Both the position numbers and the translations under genes were made by a program. From NCBI GenBank assembly GCA_028694715.1, contig JAQVKJ010000104.1, positions 1-5,787 on the forward strand: a stretch of DNA of 5,787 bases, written 5' to 3'. Of the stretch, positions 1-5,710 are shown in pieces (positions within the stretch are counted from its first letter, which is position 1; each line of letters starts with the position of its first letter). Below the pieces are notes generated by a model, which was not told the DNA's origin, did not search any database, and was given only the letters and a program-made list of their open reading frames with translations. Source of the stretch: Weeksellaceae bacterium. Its GTDB lineage: Bacteria > Bacteroidota > Bacteroidia > Flavobacteriales > Weeksellaceae.

Positions 1-302
1 TCAATAACCTCATTTCGGAATGGAATGTTTCCAGAAGAACTTTGTAACGAAAATTTATGAATGAAATTGGAATGCCTCCCAAATTGTTTTGTAAAGTCAT
101 TAGATTCAATCATGCATTTCTGTTGAAAAGGATGAATCCCGAAACATCCTGGCAGGAAATTGTCTATCAATGCGGCTATTATGACCAAAGCCATTACATA
201 GCAGAGTTCAAATATTTTACCGGATTTTCGCCCTCGGTTTATTATGATAAAGATGTAACGATTTCCGCACTTTATACCGGTAGTTTTTTGGAAGGAAAAT
301 AA
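1..302 (+). pseudogene. AraC-family transcriptional regulator, 3' end, interrupted by an in-frame stop
   Basis: This is the C-terminal DNA-binding part of an AraC/XylS-type regulator; its N-terminal sensing domain lies outside the window. Reading from base 3, the frame gives a first helix-turn-helix ending in EWNVSRRTL, then a TAA stop at 45-47, then RKFMNEIGMPPKLF, which is the usual AraC order (SxRxLxRxF...G.sP). The second helix-turn-helix is complete: SWQEIVYQCGYYDQSHYIAEF followed closely by the typical FTGFSP. The frame is unbroken on both sides of the stop, so one substitution (for example GAA to TAA) explains it. The ATG at 57 lies inside the domain and would give only half a DNA-binding unit, so it is unlikely to be a real start. 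The gene is either a pseudogene or carries a sequencing error at 45. The family call is secure; what it regulated cannot be told. Confidence 0.85.
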
Positions 303-595
303 TTCATCTTTGTTGCATTCTTCCTATCTAAAAACAAACCGGCTTTTTACGAACCACCAAATGAAGAGATTTGTACGCTTGTCAAAGAAAGCGACACAGA
401 AGCCTCACTCAAAATAGGCACAGCAATTGTATGATAGGTACTGGTTACCATATAAAGAAGGAGGTGGGTTGGTGCAGTATTTACCTCAAAAAAATTGAAT
501 ACCTCGATGAAATCCCGGCCAATGTGGAAAATTTTTTCTTTTCGGAAATTGAATATAGCAATTTTAAGATTGAAAAACTAAATATAAATCATTGA
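303..595 (+). pseudogene. Possible degraded gene, fragments in shifted frames, family not recognised
   Basis: No intact gene is visible, but protein-like pieces occur in different frames. Frame from 418: YDRYWLPYKEGGG followed by a few residues and QYLPQ, ending at TGA 496-498. Frame from 491: KKIEYLDEIPANVENFFFSE and onward to the stop at 593-595. The two meet at a run of seven A (488-494); with six A they would read through as one chain. Upstream, the 418 frame begins after a TAG at 415-417, and an ATG in the same frame lies at 361. A third frame is open from 303 to 431 and contains FYEPPNEEICTLVKES. This fits a small gene broken by one stop and one or two frameshifts, beside the broken AraC gene. 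I do not recognise the family. It could also be chance open sequence. The GGAGG at 460-464 precedes no convincing start. Confidence 0.35.
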
Positions 596-599
596 AAGA

Positions 600-630
600 T
601 TTGTAAAACCATAAAAAAAGTGTAATTTTG
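600..630 (+). promoter_or_regulatory. Bacteroidota-type promoter of the antitoxin-toxin operon
   Basis: TTTG at 600-603 and TAATTTTG at 623-630, separated by 19 bases, match the Bacteroidota -33 (TTTG) and -7 (TAnnTTTG) consensus at the expected spacing. Transcription would start a few bases after 630, leaving a leader of roughly 22-26 bases before the antitoxin ATG at 660. This is the best complete promoter in the window. Confidence 0.75.
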
Positions 631-655
631 TATTGAGATAAGGATATAATTATAC
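620..655. promoter_or_regulatory. Possible operator: inverted repeat overlapping the -7 box
   Basis: GTGTAATT (620-627) and AATTATAC (648-655) form an inverted repeat with 7 of 8 positions matching, about 28 bases centre to centre. The left arm overlaps the -7 box. The right arm lies within a perfect 10-base palindrome, TATAATTATA (645-654), just before the antitoxin start. Antitoxins with Xre-like DNA-binding domains commonly repress their own operon by binding such sites. In AT-rich DNA short palindromes arise easily, so this is a suggestion. Confidence 0.4.
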
Positions 656-659
656 TTTC

Positions 660-1127
660 ATGAAAAAGCAATACAAACAAACCCCGGTCAACAACTTTGT
701 AGAAGACAGTCCTACAAGTTATTACGACGGTAACGCTGCCGTTCCGCTCTATGACATGACTTCATTCCAAAAAATGAGAATCATCAAAAGAGGTATCAGC
801 AAATCCTATCTTGAAAAGCTCAAACAGACAGCCGGTCTGGATTATGATTCACTGGCCTCAGCTTTGTCGGTTACCCGTGCCACATTGATTAATAAAAAGG
901 GTGAGGACACTTTTAGTCATCAGATTTCAGAACGGATTGTAGCTTTGGCTGATTTGTATTCCTATGGTTTTGAAGTCTTTGATGACAAATCCAACTTTAA
1001 TGATTGGATGTTTTCTCCCAATCAGGCACTTGGTGGGCTTGTGCCGTTTAGCATCATCGATAATCAGTACGGCAGAGATGAAGTTCGTCATCTGCTTGGT
1101 CGCATCGAATACGGCGTTTATTCCTGA
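660..1127 (+). CDS. Xre/MbcA/ParS-family antitoxin (DUF2384) of an Xre-RES toxin-antitoxin pair
   Basis: The 155-residue protein is the antitoxin that binds and blocks the RES toxin encoded just downstream. Residues about 50-80 form the Xre-like helix-turn-helix (SYLEKLKQTAGLDYDSLASA, then SVTRATLINKK). Residues about 100-155 are the toxin-binding DUF2384 domain, with its typical W116, SPNQALGG at 119-126, P129, G138 and the closing LGRIEYGVYS. In known complexes this C-terminal tail reaches into the toxin's active site. The length is normal for the family, and the N-terminal 45 residues are less conserved. The stop is two bases before the toxin ATG, so the two are co-translated or at least co-transcribed, antitoxin first as usual. 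Start at 660 is the first ATG after the promoter. Autorepression through the adjacent inverted repeat is likely but inferred. Confidence 0.93.
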   Translation: MKKQYKQTPVNNFVEDSPTSYYDGNAAVPLYDMTSFQKMRIIKRGISKSYLEKLKQTAGLDYDSLASALSVTRATLINKKGEDTFSHQISERIVALADLYSYGFEVFDDKSNFNDWMFSPNQALGGLVPFSIIDNQYGRDEVRHLLGRIEYGVYS

Positions 1128-1129
1128 TT

Positions 1130-1582
1130 ATGCTGGTTTACAGATTGTGCAAAACAGAATATGCCGAAGATTTAAAAGGCACAGGTGCCAAATTGTTCGG
1201 CGGCCGTTGGAATCAGATTGACACGGCTTGTATATATACTTCGGAAAGTCGGGCTTTGGCTGTTTTGGAATATTCAGTGAATGTCAGCATCAATTTTATT
1301 CCCAGAGCATTGAGTATGTGTGTGTTCGAAATTGATGATGAGCTAATTAAATCCTTTAGAATAAGCCAATTGCCCGGAAATTGGCTCGATGTGCCGGCAC
1401 CTTATTCCACCAAAGTTTTTGGCAGCAAGTGGCTTAACAAAGGAACCGCCGTGCTGAAACTTCCTTCGACCGTTATTCCAGAAGAATATAATTACATCAT
1501 CAATCCTATGTTCGATGCCGAACATTTCAAATTGATATCTGTCAAAGATTTCGTGTATGATCTTCGTGTCAAGAATGTCTGA
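1130..1582 (+). CDS. RES-domain toxin, probable NAD+-degrading enzyme
   Basis: The 150-residue protein is a RES toxin, a family named for conserved Arg, Glu and Ser. Studied members (for example MbcT of Mycobacterium) destroy cellular NAD+, stopping growth or killing the cell unless the Xre antitoxin is bound. Landmarks: VYR at 3-5; FGGRWN at 23-28 with R26; YTSESRALAVLEYSV at 36-50 with Y36 and E47; LPSTVIPEEYN at 111-121 with S113; and NP at 125-126 followed by MFDAEHFKLI. All signature residues are present and the reading frame is complete, so the toxin is predicted to be active. Whether it hydrolyses or phosphorolyses NAD+ cannot be told. Two bases separate it from the antitoxin gene and no separate promoter is seen. 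The remote alternative is a catalytically dead homologue, which the intact motifs argue against. Confidence 0.93.
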   Translation: MLVYRLCKTEYAEDLKGTGAKLFGGRWNQIDTACIYTSESRALAVLEYSVNVSINFIPRALSMCVFEIDDELIKSFRISQLPGNWLDVPAPYSTKVFGSKWLNKGTAVLKLPSTVIPEEYNYIINPMFDAEHFKLISVKDFVYDLRVKNV

Positions 1583-1738
1583 AAAGTATTGCGTATTGCT
1601 ATTGAAAGAATCAATTTATAAAAACCATAAAATATAGAATGTTAGAATTCCTATAATTTATATTATGTTAAATAGAGTTATTGGTTGTTTATCTTTATAT
1701 CCAATTGGTTAATAACTTTTACAGAATTATAAAATCCA
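1583..1738. other. AT-rich gap between convergent toxin and typA genes
   Basis: The stretch has no gene. It starts with GTATTGC twice in tandem (1586-1599). A weak hairpin, ATTGA-AAGAA-TCAAT (1601-1615), has a 5-base stem and is followed by TTTATA. ATTGGTT occurs twice (1680-1686 and 1704-1710), and GTTATT/AATAAC (1677-1682 and 1709-1714) is a 6-base inverted pair. None of these is a convincing terminator for either gene. Confidence 0.5.
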
Positions 1739-3544
1739 TCAGGCTTCCACTTTCCTGCTCTGTCTTTTTCTGTCCTCTTCTTTCAAAAGGATTTTTCTCA
1801 AACGAATATGGTGTGGTGTAATTTCGATGCACTCATCCGATTGTATATACTCCATGCATTCTTCGAGTGACATTTCGATTTTTGGTGCGATTGATGAAGA
1901 ATCGTCCTTGCCCGAAGCTCGCATATTGGTGAGTTTCTTGCCTTCGATGACATTCACCAGCAAATCGTTCGGACGGCTGTGTTCACCGATGATCATTCCC
2001 GGATAAACCTCTTCGCCCGGAGAAATAAAGAATTTTCCTCTGTCCTGTAATTTGTCAATCGAATAAGGTGTTGCCGTGCCTTGGTCTTTGCTGATCAGTA
2101 CGCCTGCTTGTCGTCCGGGAATACTCCCTTTGAATGGCTTGAATTCACTGAAATTATGTGAAATCACAGCTTCACCGGCTGTTGCTGTCAGCAACTGGGA
2201 ACGAAGCCCAATCAGACCGCGCGATGGTATATCAAACTCCAAATGCTGGTTATCTCCTTTGGTTTCCATCACCTTTAGATCTCCTTTTCGTTGAGTAACC
2301 AAATCAATTGCCTTGCTCGAATAATCCTGTGGCACATCTATGACCAAAAGTTCATAAGGTTCATGTTTTTGACCGTCGATTTCTTTGATGATTACCTGTG
2401 GCTGTCCTACTGTTAATTCATAACCCTCGCGGCGCATCGTTTCAATCAGCACCGACAAATGCATGATACCGCGGCCATAGACCAAGTATGAATTTGAATC
2501 TTCGGTGGCTTCTACCCTCAGTGCCAGGTTTTTCTCCAATTCTTTTTCCAATCTTTCAATCAGGTGACGGCTGGTAACGAATTTTCCGTCTTTTCCGAAG
2601 AAAGGAGAATCATTGATGCCAAACGACATGCTCATCGTAGGTTCATCTATCTGTATGCCGGGCAGTCCTTCCGGGTTTTCTGCATCCGCGATGGTTTCCC
2701 CAATCTGAAATTTATCCATCCCGACCACTGCACAGATATCGCCGGCCTGCACTTCATCGGTTTTTCTTTTGGCCAGTCCTTCGAAAGTATAAAGTTCTTT
2801 GACTTTTTGTTTGCTGATCGTTCCGTCACTTTTGACCAAACTCACCCACTGCCCTTCTTTCAGACTTCCTCTGGAAATTTTACCCACCGCAATTCTGCCC
2901 AAAAAAGAGGAATAATCGAGTGAAGTTATCTGCATTTGCAACGATCCTTCAGAAATTTCGGGTGCGGGTACATATTCAATAATTCCGTCCAAAAGCGGAG
3001 AAATATCTTCCGCAGGAACATTTTCGGTATTGAACCAGCCTTGTTTGGAAGAACCGTAGAAAGTCGGAAAATCAAGTTGTTCTTCGGTAGCGTCCAAATT
3101 GAAGAACAAATCAAAAACCTCCTCATAAACTTCTTCGGGTCGGCAATTCGGTTTGTCCACTTTGTTGACGATGACCAAGGGTTTCAATCCCAGTTGTAGG
3201 GCTTTGTGCAAAACAAAACGGGTTTGTGGCATCGGTCCTTCAAAGGCATCTACCAGCAAGGCAACACCATCGGCCATTTTCAAAACCCTTTCCACTTCAC
3301 CACCAAAGTCGGCGTGTCCGGGTGTGTCTATCACATTGATTTTCATTCCTTTATAATCAACAGCGGCATTCTTAGAGAAAATGGTGATGCCCCTCTCCCG
3401 CTCCAAATCGTTGTTGTCCATGACCAATCCTTGTTCTTCCGCATTGTCTTTGAGCGCATTTGTGAAATGTAGGATTTTGTCAACCAAAGTGGTTTTTCCA
3501 TGGTCAACATGGGCGATAATCGCGATGTTTCTGATGTTTTGCAT
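1739..3544 (-). CDS. typA: Ribosome-associated GTPase TypA/BipA
   Basis: The 601-residue protein is TypA (BipA), a translational GTPase of the EF-G class that binds the 70S ribosome, helps 50S subunit assembly and is needed under stress or cold in many bacteria. GTP-binding motifs are intact: G1 AHVDHGKT (11-18), the switch I motif RERGITI (49-55), DTPGH (73-77) and NKVD (127-130). They are followed by EF-Tu-like beta-barrel and EF-G-like alpha/beta domains and the basic TypA-specific C-terminal domain, including the [14 protein letters not shown] stretch. The length fits the family (about 600). I chose the ATG at 3542-3544 because TypA proteins begin with a sequence like [16 protein letters not shown]. 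An in-frame ATG at 3595 would add 17 unconserved residues and would lie upstream of the likely -7 box. No Shine-Dalgarno site is seen. It is a single-gene unit, convergent with the toxin and divergent from the lipocalin-like gene. Confidence 0.97.
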   Translation of the reverse strand: MQNIRNIAIIAHVDHGKTTLVDKILHFTNALKDNAEEQGLVMDNNDLERERGITIFSKNAAVDYKGMKINVIDTPGHADFGGEVERVLKMADGVALLVDAFEGPMPQTRFVLHKALQLGLKPLVIVNKVDKPNCRPEEVYEEVFDLFFNLDATEEQLDFPTFYGSSKQGWFNTENVPAEDISPLLDGIIEYVPAPEISEGSLQMQITSLDYSSFLGRIAVGKISRGSLKEGQWVSLVKSDGTISKQKVKELYTFEGLAKRKTDEVQAGDICAVVGMDKFQIGETIADAENPEGLPGIQIDEPTMSMSFGINDSPFFGKDGKFVTSRHLIERLEKELEKNLALRVEATEDSNSYLVYGRGIMHLSVLIETMRREGYELTVGQPQVIIKEIDGQKHEPYELLVIDVPQDYSSKAIDLVTQRKGDLKVMETKGDNQHLEFDIPSRGLIGLRSQLLTATAGEAVISHNFSEFKPFKGSIPGRQAGVLISKDQGTATPYSIDKLQDRGKFFISPGEEVYPGMIIGEHSRPNDLLVNVIEGKKLTNMRASGKDDSSSIAPKIEMSLEECMEYIQSDECIEITPHHIRLRKILLKEEDRKRQSRKVEA

Positions 3545-3561
3545 ATAAAAATTTGAGGGTG

Positions 3562-3569
3562 CAAAATTA
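3562..3569 (-). promoter_or_regulatory. -7 promoter box of typA
   Basis: On the minus strand these bases read TAATTTTG, a perfect TAnnTTTG box, 17 bases before the chosen typA ATG. Transcription would start near 3555-3558, giving a leader of only about 11-14 bases. No TTG or TTTG is found at the -33 distance, so support rests on the -7 box alone. Confidence 0.5.
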
Positions 3570-3633
3570 CGATAAACATTGCAGAACTCATCCATCTCGA
3601 CACATTGTTTTTTTCTTAAATTTTTTATTTTTT

Positions 3634-3648
3634 AGTGAATTTTTCACT
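3634..3648. repeat. Short inverted repeat in the typA/lipoprotein divergent region
   Basis: AGTGAA-TTT-TTCACT is a perfect 6-base inverted repeat with a 3-base spacer, set among T-runs (3606-3613, 3621-3626, 3628-3633, 3651-3656). It lies upstream of both divergent genes, some 65 bases beyond the typA -7 box and some 85 bases before the lipoprotein -7 box. It could be a regulator site or chance in AT-rich DNA. Confidence 0.3.
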
Positions 3649-3731
3649 CAATTTTTTGAAAGCAAAACGGAATGAATTTGGAGTTTCAATAAATAAAATA
3701 CATATGAGCCTGCTGTTTTGTTAAAATAAAC

Positions 3732-3739
3732 TACTTTTG
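3732..3739 (+). promoter_or_regulatory. -7 promoter box of the lipocalin-like gene
   Basis: TACTTTTG is a perfect TAnnTTTG match, 44 bases before the ATG at 3784. The expected -33 TTG is absent at the usual spacing. A TTTG at 3717-3720 is only 11 bases upstream, which is too close. Confidence 0.5.
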
Positions 3740-3783
3740 CGGCAATTTATATTTAACAAATCATTTTTTAAAAACCATTAATT

Positions 3784-4227
3784 ATGAAAAACCATTTTTT
3801 TTATTTGTCAATTGTCTTGTTGACATTCGGACTTTTCACATCGTGTTCAAGCGATGATGACAGCGGTTCAGGAAGCTTTAATGAACAAATTTTGGGCAAA
3901 TGGGCCTATTCACAAGCCGGTATGGTGATAGAAGGACAAGAAGTGTTGGAAAACTGGGAACACCTTTGTGCCTCCAAAAAAGACCATTCCGAATTCACCA
4001 GTAACGGTAAAGTAATCAGTACAGAATACGATTCGGATTGTACTGAATTTGATGTTGAAACGCTGAATTATTCTATCAGCGGAGACAAACTTACCGTATC
4101 CGAAGAAGGCGGAATGACTCAAACATTTACAATCAAAACATTGAACTCTTCCACATTGAAACTGACTCTGACTGAAGAATTTGAAGGTGTTGAAATGACC
4201 TTGATTACAATTTTCAAGAAAATGTAA
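3784..4227 (+). CDS. Small lipocalin-like lipoprotein
   Basis: The 147-residue protein is a predicted lipoprotein with a lipocalin-like domain of the type common and poorly studied in Bacteroidota. Residues 1-20 form a signal peptide ending in the lipobox FTSC, with lipidated Cys21. SSDDD follows directly, an acidic stretch resembling the lipoprotein export signal that sends Bacteroidota lipoproteins to the cell surface. The mature part starts with ILGKW (36-40, the lipocalin GxW hallmark), contains C62 and C86 spaced for a disulfide with a KKDHSEFTSNGK strand between them, and continues as alternating beta strands (LNYSISGDKLTVSEEGG). Ligand and role are unknown. It stands alone: own -7 box upstream and a strong terminator directly downstream. 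The start is the first ATG, with a fitting signal peptide. Confidence 0.88.
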   Translation: MKNHFFYLSIVLLTFGLFTSCSSDDDSGSGSFNEQILGKWAYSQAGMVIEGQEVLENWEHLCASKKDHSEFTSNGKVISTEYDSDCTEFDVETLNYSISGDKLTVSEEGGMTQTFTIKTLNSSTLKLTLTEEFEGVEMTLITIFKKM

Positions 4228-4249
4228 ACCTTTGGGATTCTATTCACAT

Positions 4250-4287
4250 AAACGACTGTCTTTTGTTTCAAAGGCAGTCGTTTTTTT
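4250..4287 (+). terminator. Rho-independent terminator after the lipocalin-like gene
   Basis: Arms at 4250-4263 and 4270-4283 pair over 14 positions with a single T-G wobble (core ACGACTG/CAGTCGT), around a 6-base loop TGTTTC, and run into seven T (4281-4287). It begins 22 bases after the stop codon. The A/T ends of the stem make it near-symmetrical, but no minus-strand gene ends here. Confidence 0.9.
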
Positions 4288-4334
4288 GTTATAAAATTTA
4301 ACCATAAATACAGTAGGTTTTGACAGATATTATT

Positions 4335-4342
4335 TAGTTTTG
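4335..4342 (+). promoter_or_regulatory. -7 promoter box of the DUF2807 gene
   Basis: TAGTTTTG is a perfect TAnnTTTG match, 20 bases before the ATG at 4363 and just downstream of the preceding terminator, where a new promoter is expected. A TTTG at 4319-4322 is only 12 bases upstream, shorter than the usual spacing. Confidence 0.55.
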
Positions 4343-4362
4343 AAGAATCAATTCTACTGAAG

Positions 4363-5076
4363 ATGAAATTAAAGTACATTCTACCACTGATTGTCGTTGT
4401 GTTGTTTTCTTGTGGAAAAAATCCGGAGGCTAACGGCATTGAAATCACTGAAATCAGAGAAATGGACGAAGGGTTTAATGCGGTGTCGAGTGCAGGTGCC
4501 TATGACATTCAAATCATAGATGCACCGGCTGACGGAAAAATTAAATTGGTGGGTGATGAGGAAATATTGAAGAAAATTGAGGTTGACATCAAAGATGGGA
4601 CACTGAAAATCAGTCAGAAATCAGGTTTCTATAAAATTAGAAGCAGTGCGGTCAAAATAAGTTTTAGTGCACAGCATCTTCGTTCTATCTTGCTGACCGG
4701 TTCAGGGAATATTGAAGTTGAGGGCGTACAACGAACAGATTTTATCAAAATTGTATTGGACGGAGCAGGTGACATCAGCGTCCCTGTGGATACTGAAAAC
4801 ACTGAAATCCGGCTGAACGGCAGCGGAAACATACAAATCAGTGGAAAGACCAATCGGCTGCACGCCGGCATTGCGGGTTCGGGAGACATTCGCGCATTCG
4901 AATTGACTGCATCAGCTGTCAATGCTGGTCTGACGGGTTCAGGCAATCTGCAGGTTCATGCCGTAAACAAACTTGATGCAGGGGTTACCGGTTCCGGTGA
5001 ACTTCGTTACAAAGGAAAACCTGCAGAAACGGAATTCAAAACTGTGGGTTCGGGCAATATTATTGCAGTCGATTAA
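4363..5076 (+). CDS. DUF2807 (GIN-domain) lipoprotein, repeat-built beta-helix
   Basis: The 237-residue protein is a predicted lipoprotein of the DUF2807 family (putative auto-transporter adhesin head GIN domain), frequent in Bacteroidota and of unproven function. Residues 1-16 are a hydrophobic signal peptide, and the lipobox LFSC places the lipid on Cys17. The family's opening pattern (FNAVSSAGAYDIQII, 38-52) is followed by VGDEEILKKIEVDIKDGTL. From residue 113 a G[SA]G[NDE][IL] motif recurs seven times, at 113, 134, 153, 172, 192, 210 and 229, about every 19 residues. This is the mark of a right-handed beta-helix with one turn per repeat, each turn closing on the Gly-rich corner. It should sit in the periplasm or on the outer membrane; GKNPE after the Cys is only mildly acidic. 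The start is the first ATG. It is not obviously an operon partner of its neighbours. Confidence 0.92.
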   Translation: MKLKYILPLIVVVLFSCGKNPEANGIEITEIREMDEGFNAVSSAGAYDIQIIDAPADGKIKLVGDEEILKKIEVDIKDGTLKISQKSGFYKIRSSAVKISFSAQHLRSILLTGSGNIEVEGVQRTDFIKIVLDGAGDISVPVDTENTEIRLNGSGNIQISGKTNRLHAGIAGSGDIRAFELTASAVNAGLTGSGNLQVHAVNKLDAGVTGSGELRYKGKPAETEFKTVGSGNIIAVD

Positions 5077-5104
5077 ACAAATCGTTCTAACCAGAAGAAT
5101 TTGT
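5077..5104 (+). terminator. Stem-loop directly after the DUF2807 stop, possible weak terminator
   Basis: ACAAAT...ATTTGT (5077-5082 with 5099-5104) and TTCT...AGAA (5085-5088 with 5093-5096) pair around an AACC loop, with a 2-by-2 internal mismatch. The structure starts at the base after the TAA stop. No T-run follows at once (the first is at 5119-5124), so it may be a weak terminator or an mRNA-protecting hairpin. It overlaps the presumed -33 element of the next gene. Confidence 0.35.
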
Positions 5105-5134
5105 CTACCAGCTAAGTTATTTTTACTATTTTTG
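5100..5134 (+). promoter_or_regulatory. Promoter of the TPR gene
   Basis: TTTG at 5100-5103 and TATTTTTG at 5127-5134 match the -33 and -7 elements, with a 23-base spacer at the long end of the accepted range. The -7 box ends 18 bases before the ATG at 5153, implying a short leader of about 12 bases. Confidence 0.5.
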
Positions 5135-5152
5135 AACACCAAATTAGCATTT

Positions 5153-5656
5153 ATGAATGAACAAAATGAAAACCTTGAATCCCAATTCAGGTATGCGGAT
5201 GAATTGATTGCAAATGAGCAGTATAATGAAGCAAAAGATGCTCTGTTTAAAATCATTGAGGATGAACCTCGTTTTGGGAAAGCATATAATCATATCGGCT
5301 GGATATATGAAACCAAGGAAAAAAGGTACCGTGAAGCAGAGAAATTCTACAAACAAGCCATGGAATTTTCTCCTGATTATCCCGCAGCTTATATGAATTA
5401 CATCTATCTGCTGAATACCGAACTGAGAGGGCCTGAATCAGAAGCAATGATCATGAAGGCAAAAGATATTATAGGCATCAACAAAATTTCACTTTGGGGT
5501 GAATGGGCATATATGCTTGAGTATTCAGGTCGATTTGAACAAGCGATAGCCAAATACAAAGAAATCATCCCGATGCAGAACAATGCTGATAAATTGGAGC
5601 AAATCAGAAAAGACATTGAACGCTGCAGAACGAAGCAGGAAATGCAAGAGCTGTGA
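5153..5656 (+). CDS. Tetratricopeptide-repeat protein
   Basis: The 167-residue protein is built of tetratricopeptide repeats, helix pairs that act as protein-binding scaffolds. Repeat 1 covers about 8-41 (YADELIANEQYNEAKDALFK), repeat 2 about 43-76 (AYNHIGWIYETKEKRYREAE), and repeat 3 starts at AAYMNYIYLL (78-87) but degenerates. Repeat 4 is about 113-140 (LWGEWAYMLEYSGRFEQAIA), and the tail is a charged helix. There is no signal peptide or membrane segment, so it is probably cytoplasmic; its partner is unknown. I chose the ATG at 5153: the frame is open back to 4973, but that part overlaps the end of the DUF2807 gene, reads as non-coding, and precedes the promoter box. The next gene, lptB, begins 54 bases after its stop and has its own -7 box. 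Any role in envelope assembly would rest on that proximity only. Confidence 0.88.
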   Translation: MNEQNENLESQFRYADELIANEQYNEAKDALFKIIEDEPRFGKAYNHIGWIYETKEKRYREAEKFYKQAMEFSPDYPAAYMNYIYLLNTELRGPESEAMIMKAKDIIGINKISLWGEWAYMLEYSGRFEQAIAKYKEIIPMQNNADKLEQIRKDIERCRTKQEMQEL

Positions 5657-5697
5657 GCAATTGCTGAAAGTCGATGATTGGTTATTTCATTTTAAAC

Positions 5698-5705
5698 TAT
5701 CTTTG
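5698..5705 (+). promoter_or_regulatory. -7 promoter box immediately before lptB
   Basis: TATCTTTG is a perfect TAnnTTTG match, with TTG at 5678-5680 separated by 17 bases, the short end of the flavobacterial range. It ends only 5 bases before the ATG at 5711, so transcription would start at or very near the start codon. Confidence 0.5.
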
Positions 5706-5710
5706 ACCCT

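Noticed and set aside
457..475. AAGGAGG-like ribosome binding site before TTG/GTG codons
   Set aside because: The following frame ends at 498, and other genes here do not use Shine-Dalgarno sites; it fits better as coding remnant (KEGGG).
964..1221. Plus-strand open frame across the antitoxin-toxin junction
   Set aside because: It overlaps two strongly supported genes in another frame and has no recognisable motif.
1583..1738. Attachment-site or insertion-sequence ends beside the toxin gene
   Set aside because: Only 7-base direct repeats and 5-6 base inverted pairs are present, and no matching copy is found upstream of the antitoxin.
2076..3472. Several plus-strand open frames opposite typA
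   Set aside because: They are antisense shadows of a highly conserved gene, with composition typical of complement-strand reading.
3545..3595. 17-residue N-terminal extension of TypA from the ATG at 3595
   Set aside because: The added residues do not resemble the family, and the likely -7 box lies inside this stretch.
4629..4946. Minus-strand open frame opposite the DUF2807 gene
   Set aside because: It results from the repeated Gly-Ser-Gly codons read on the other strand and has no independent support.
4973..5152. 60-residue N-terminal extension of the TPR protein
   Set aside because: It overlaps the well-supported end of the DUF2807 gene, reads as out-of-frame translation, and lies upstream of the TPR promoter box.
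5656..5665. Palindrome AGCAATTGCT after the TPR gene
   Set aside because: It is a short 10-base palindrome overlapping the stop codon, with no loop and no T-run; chance is sufficient.
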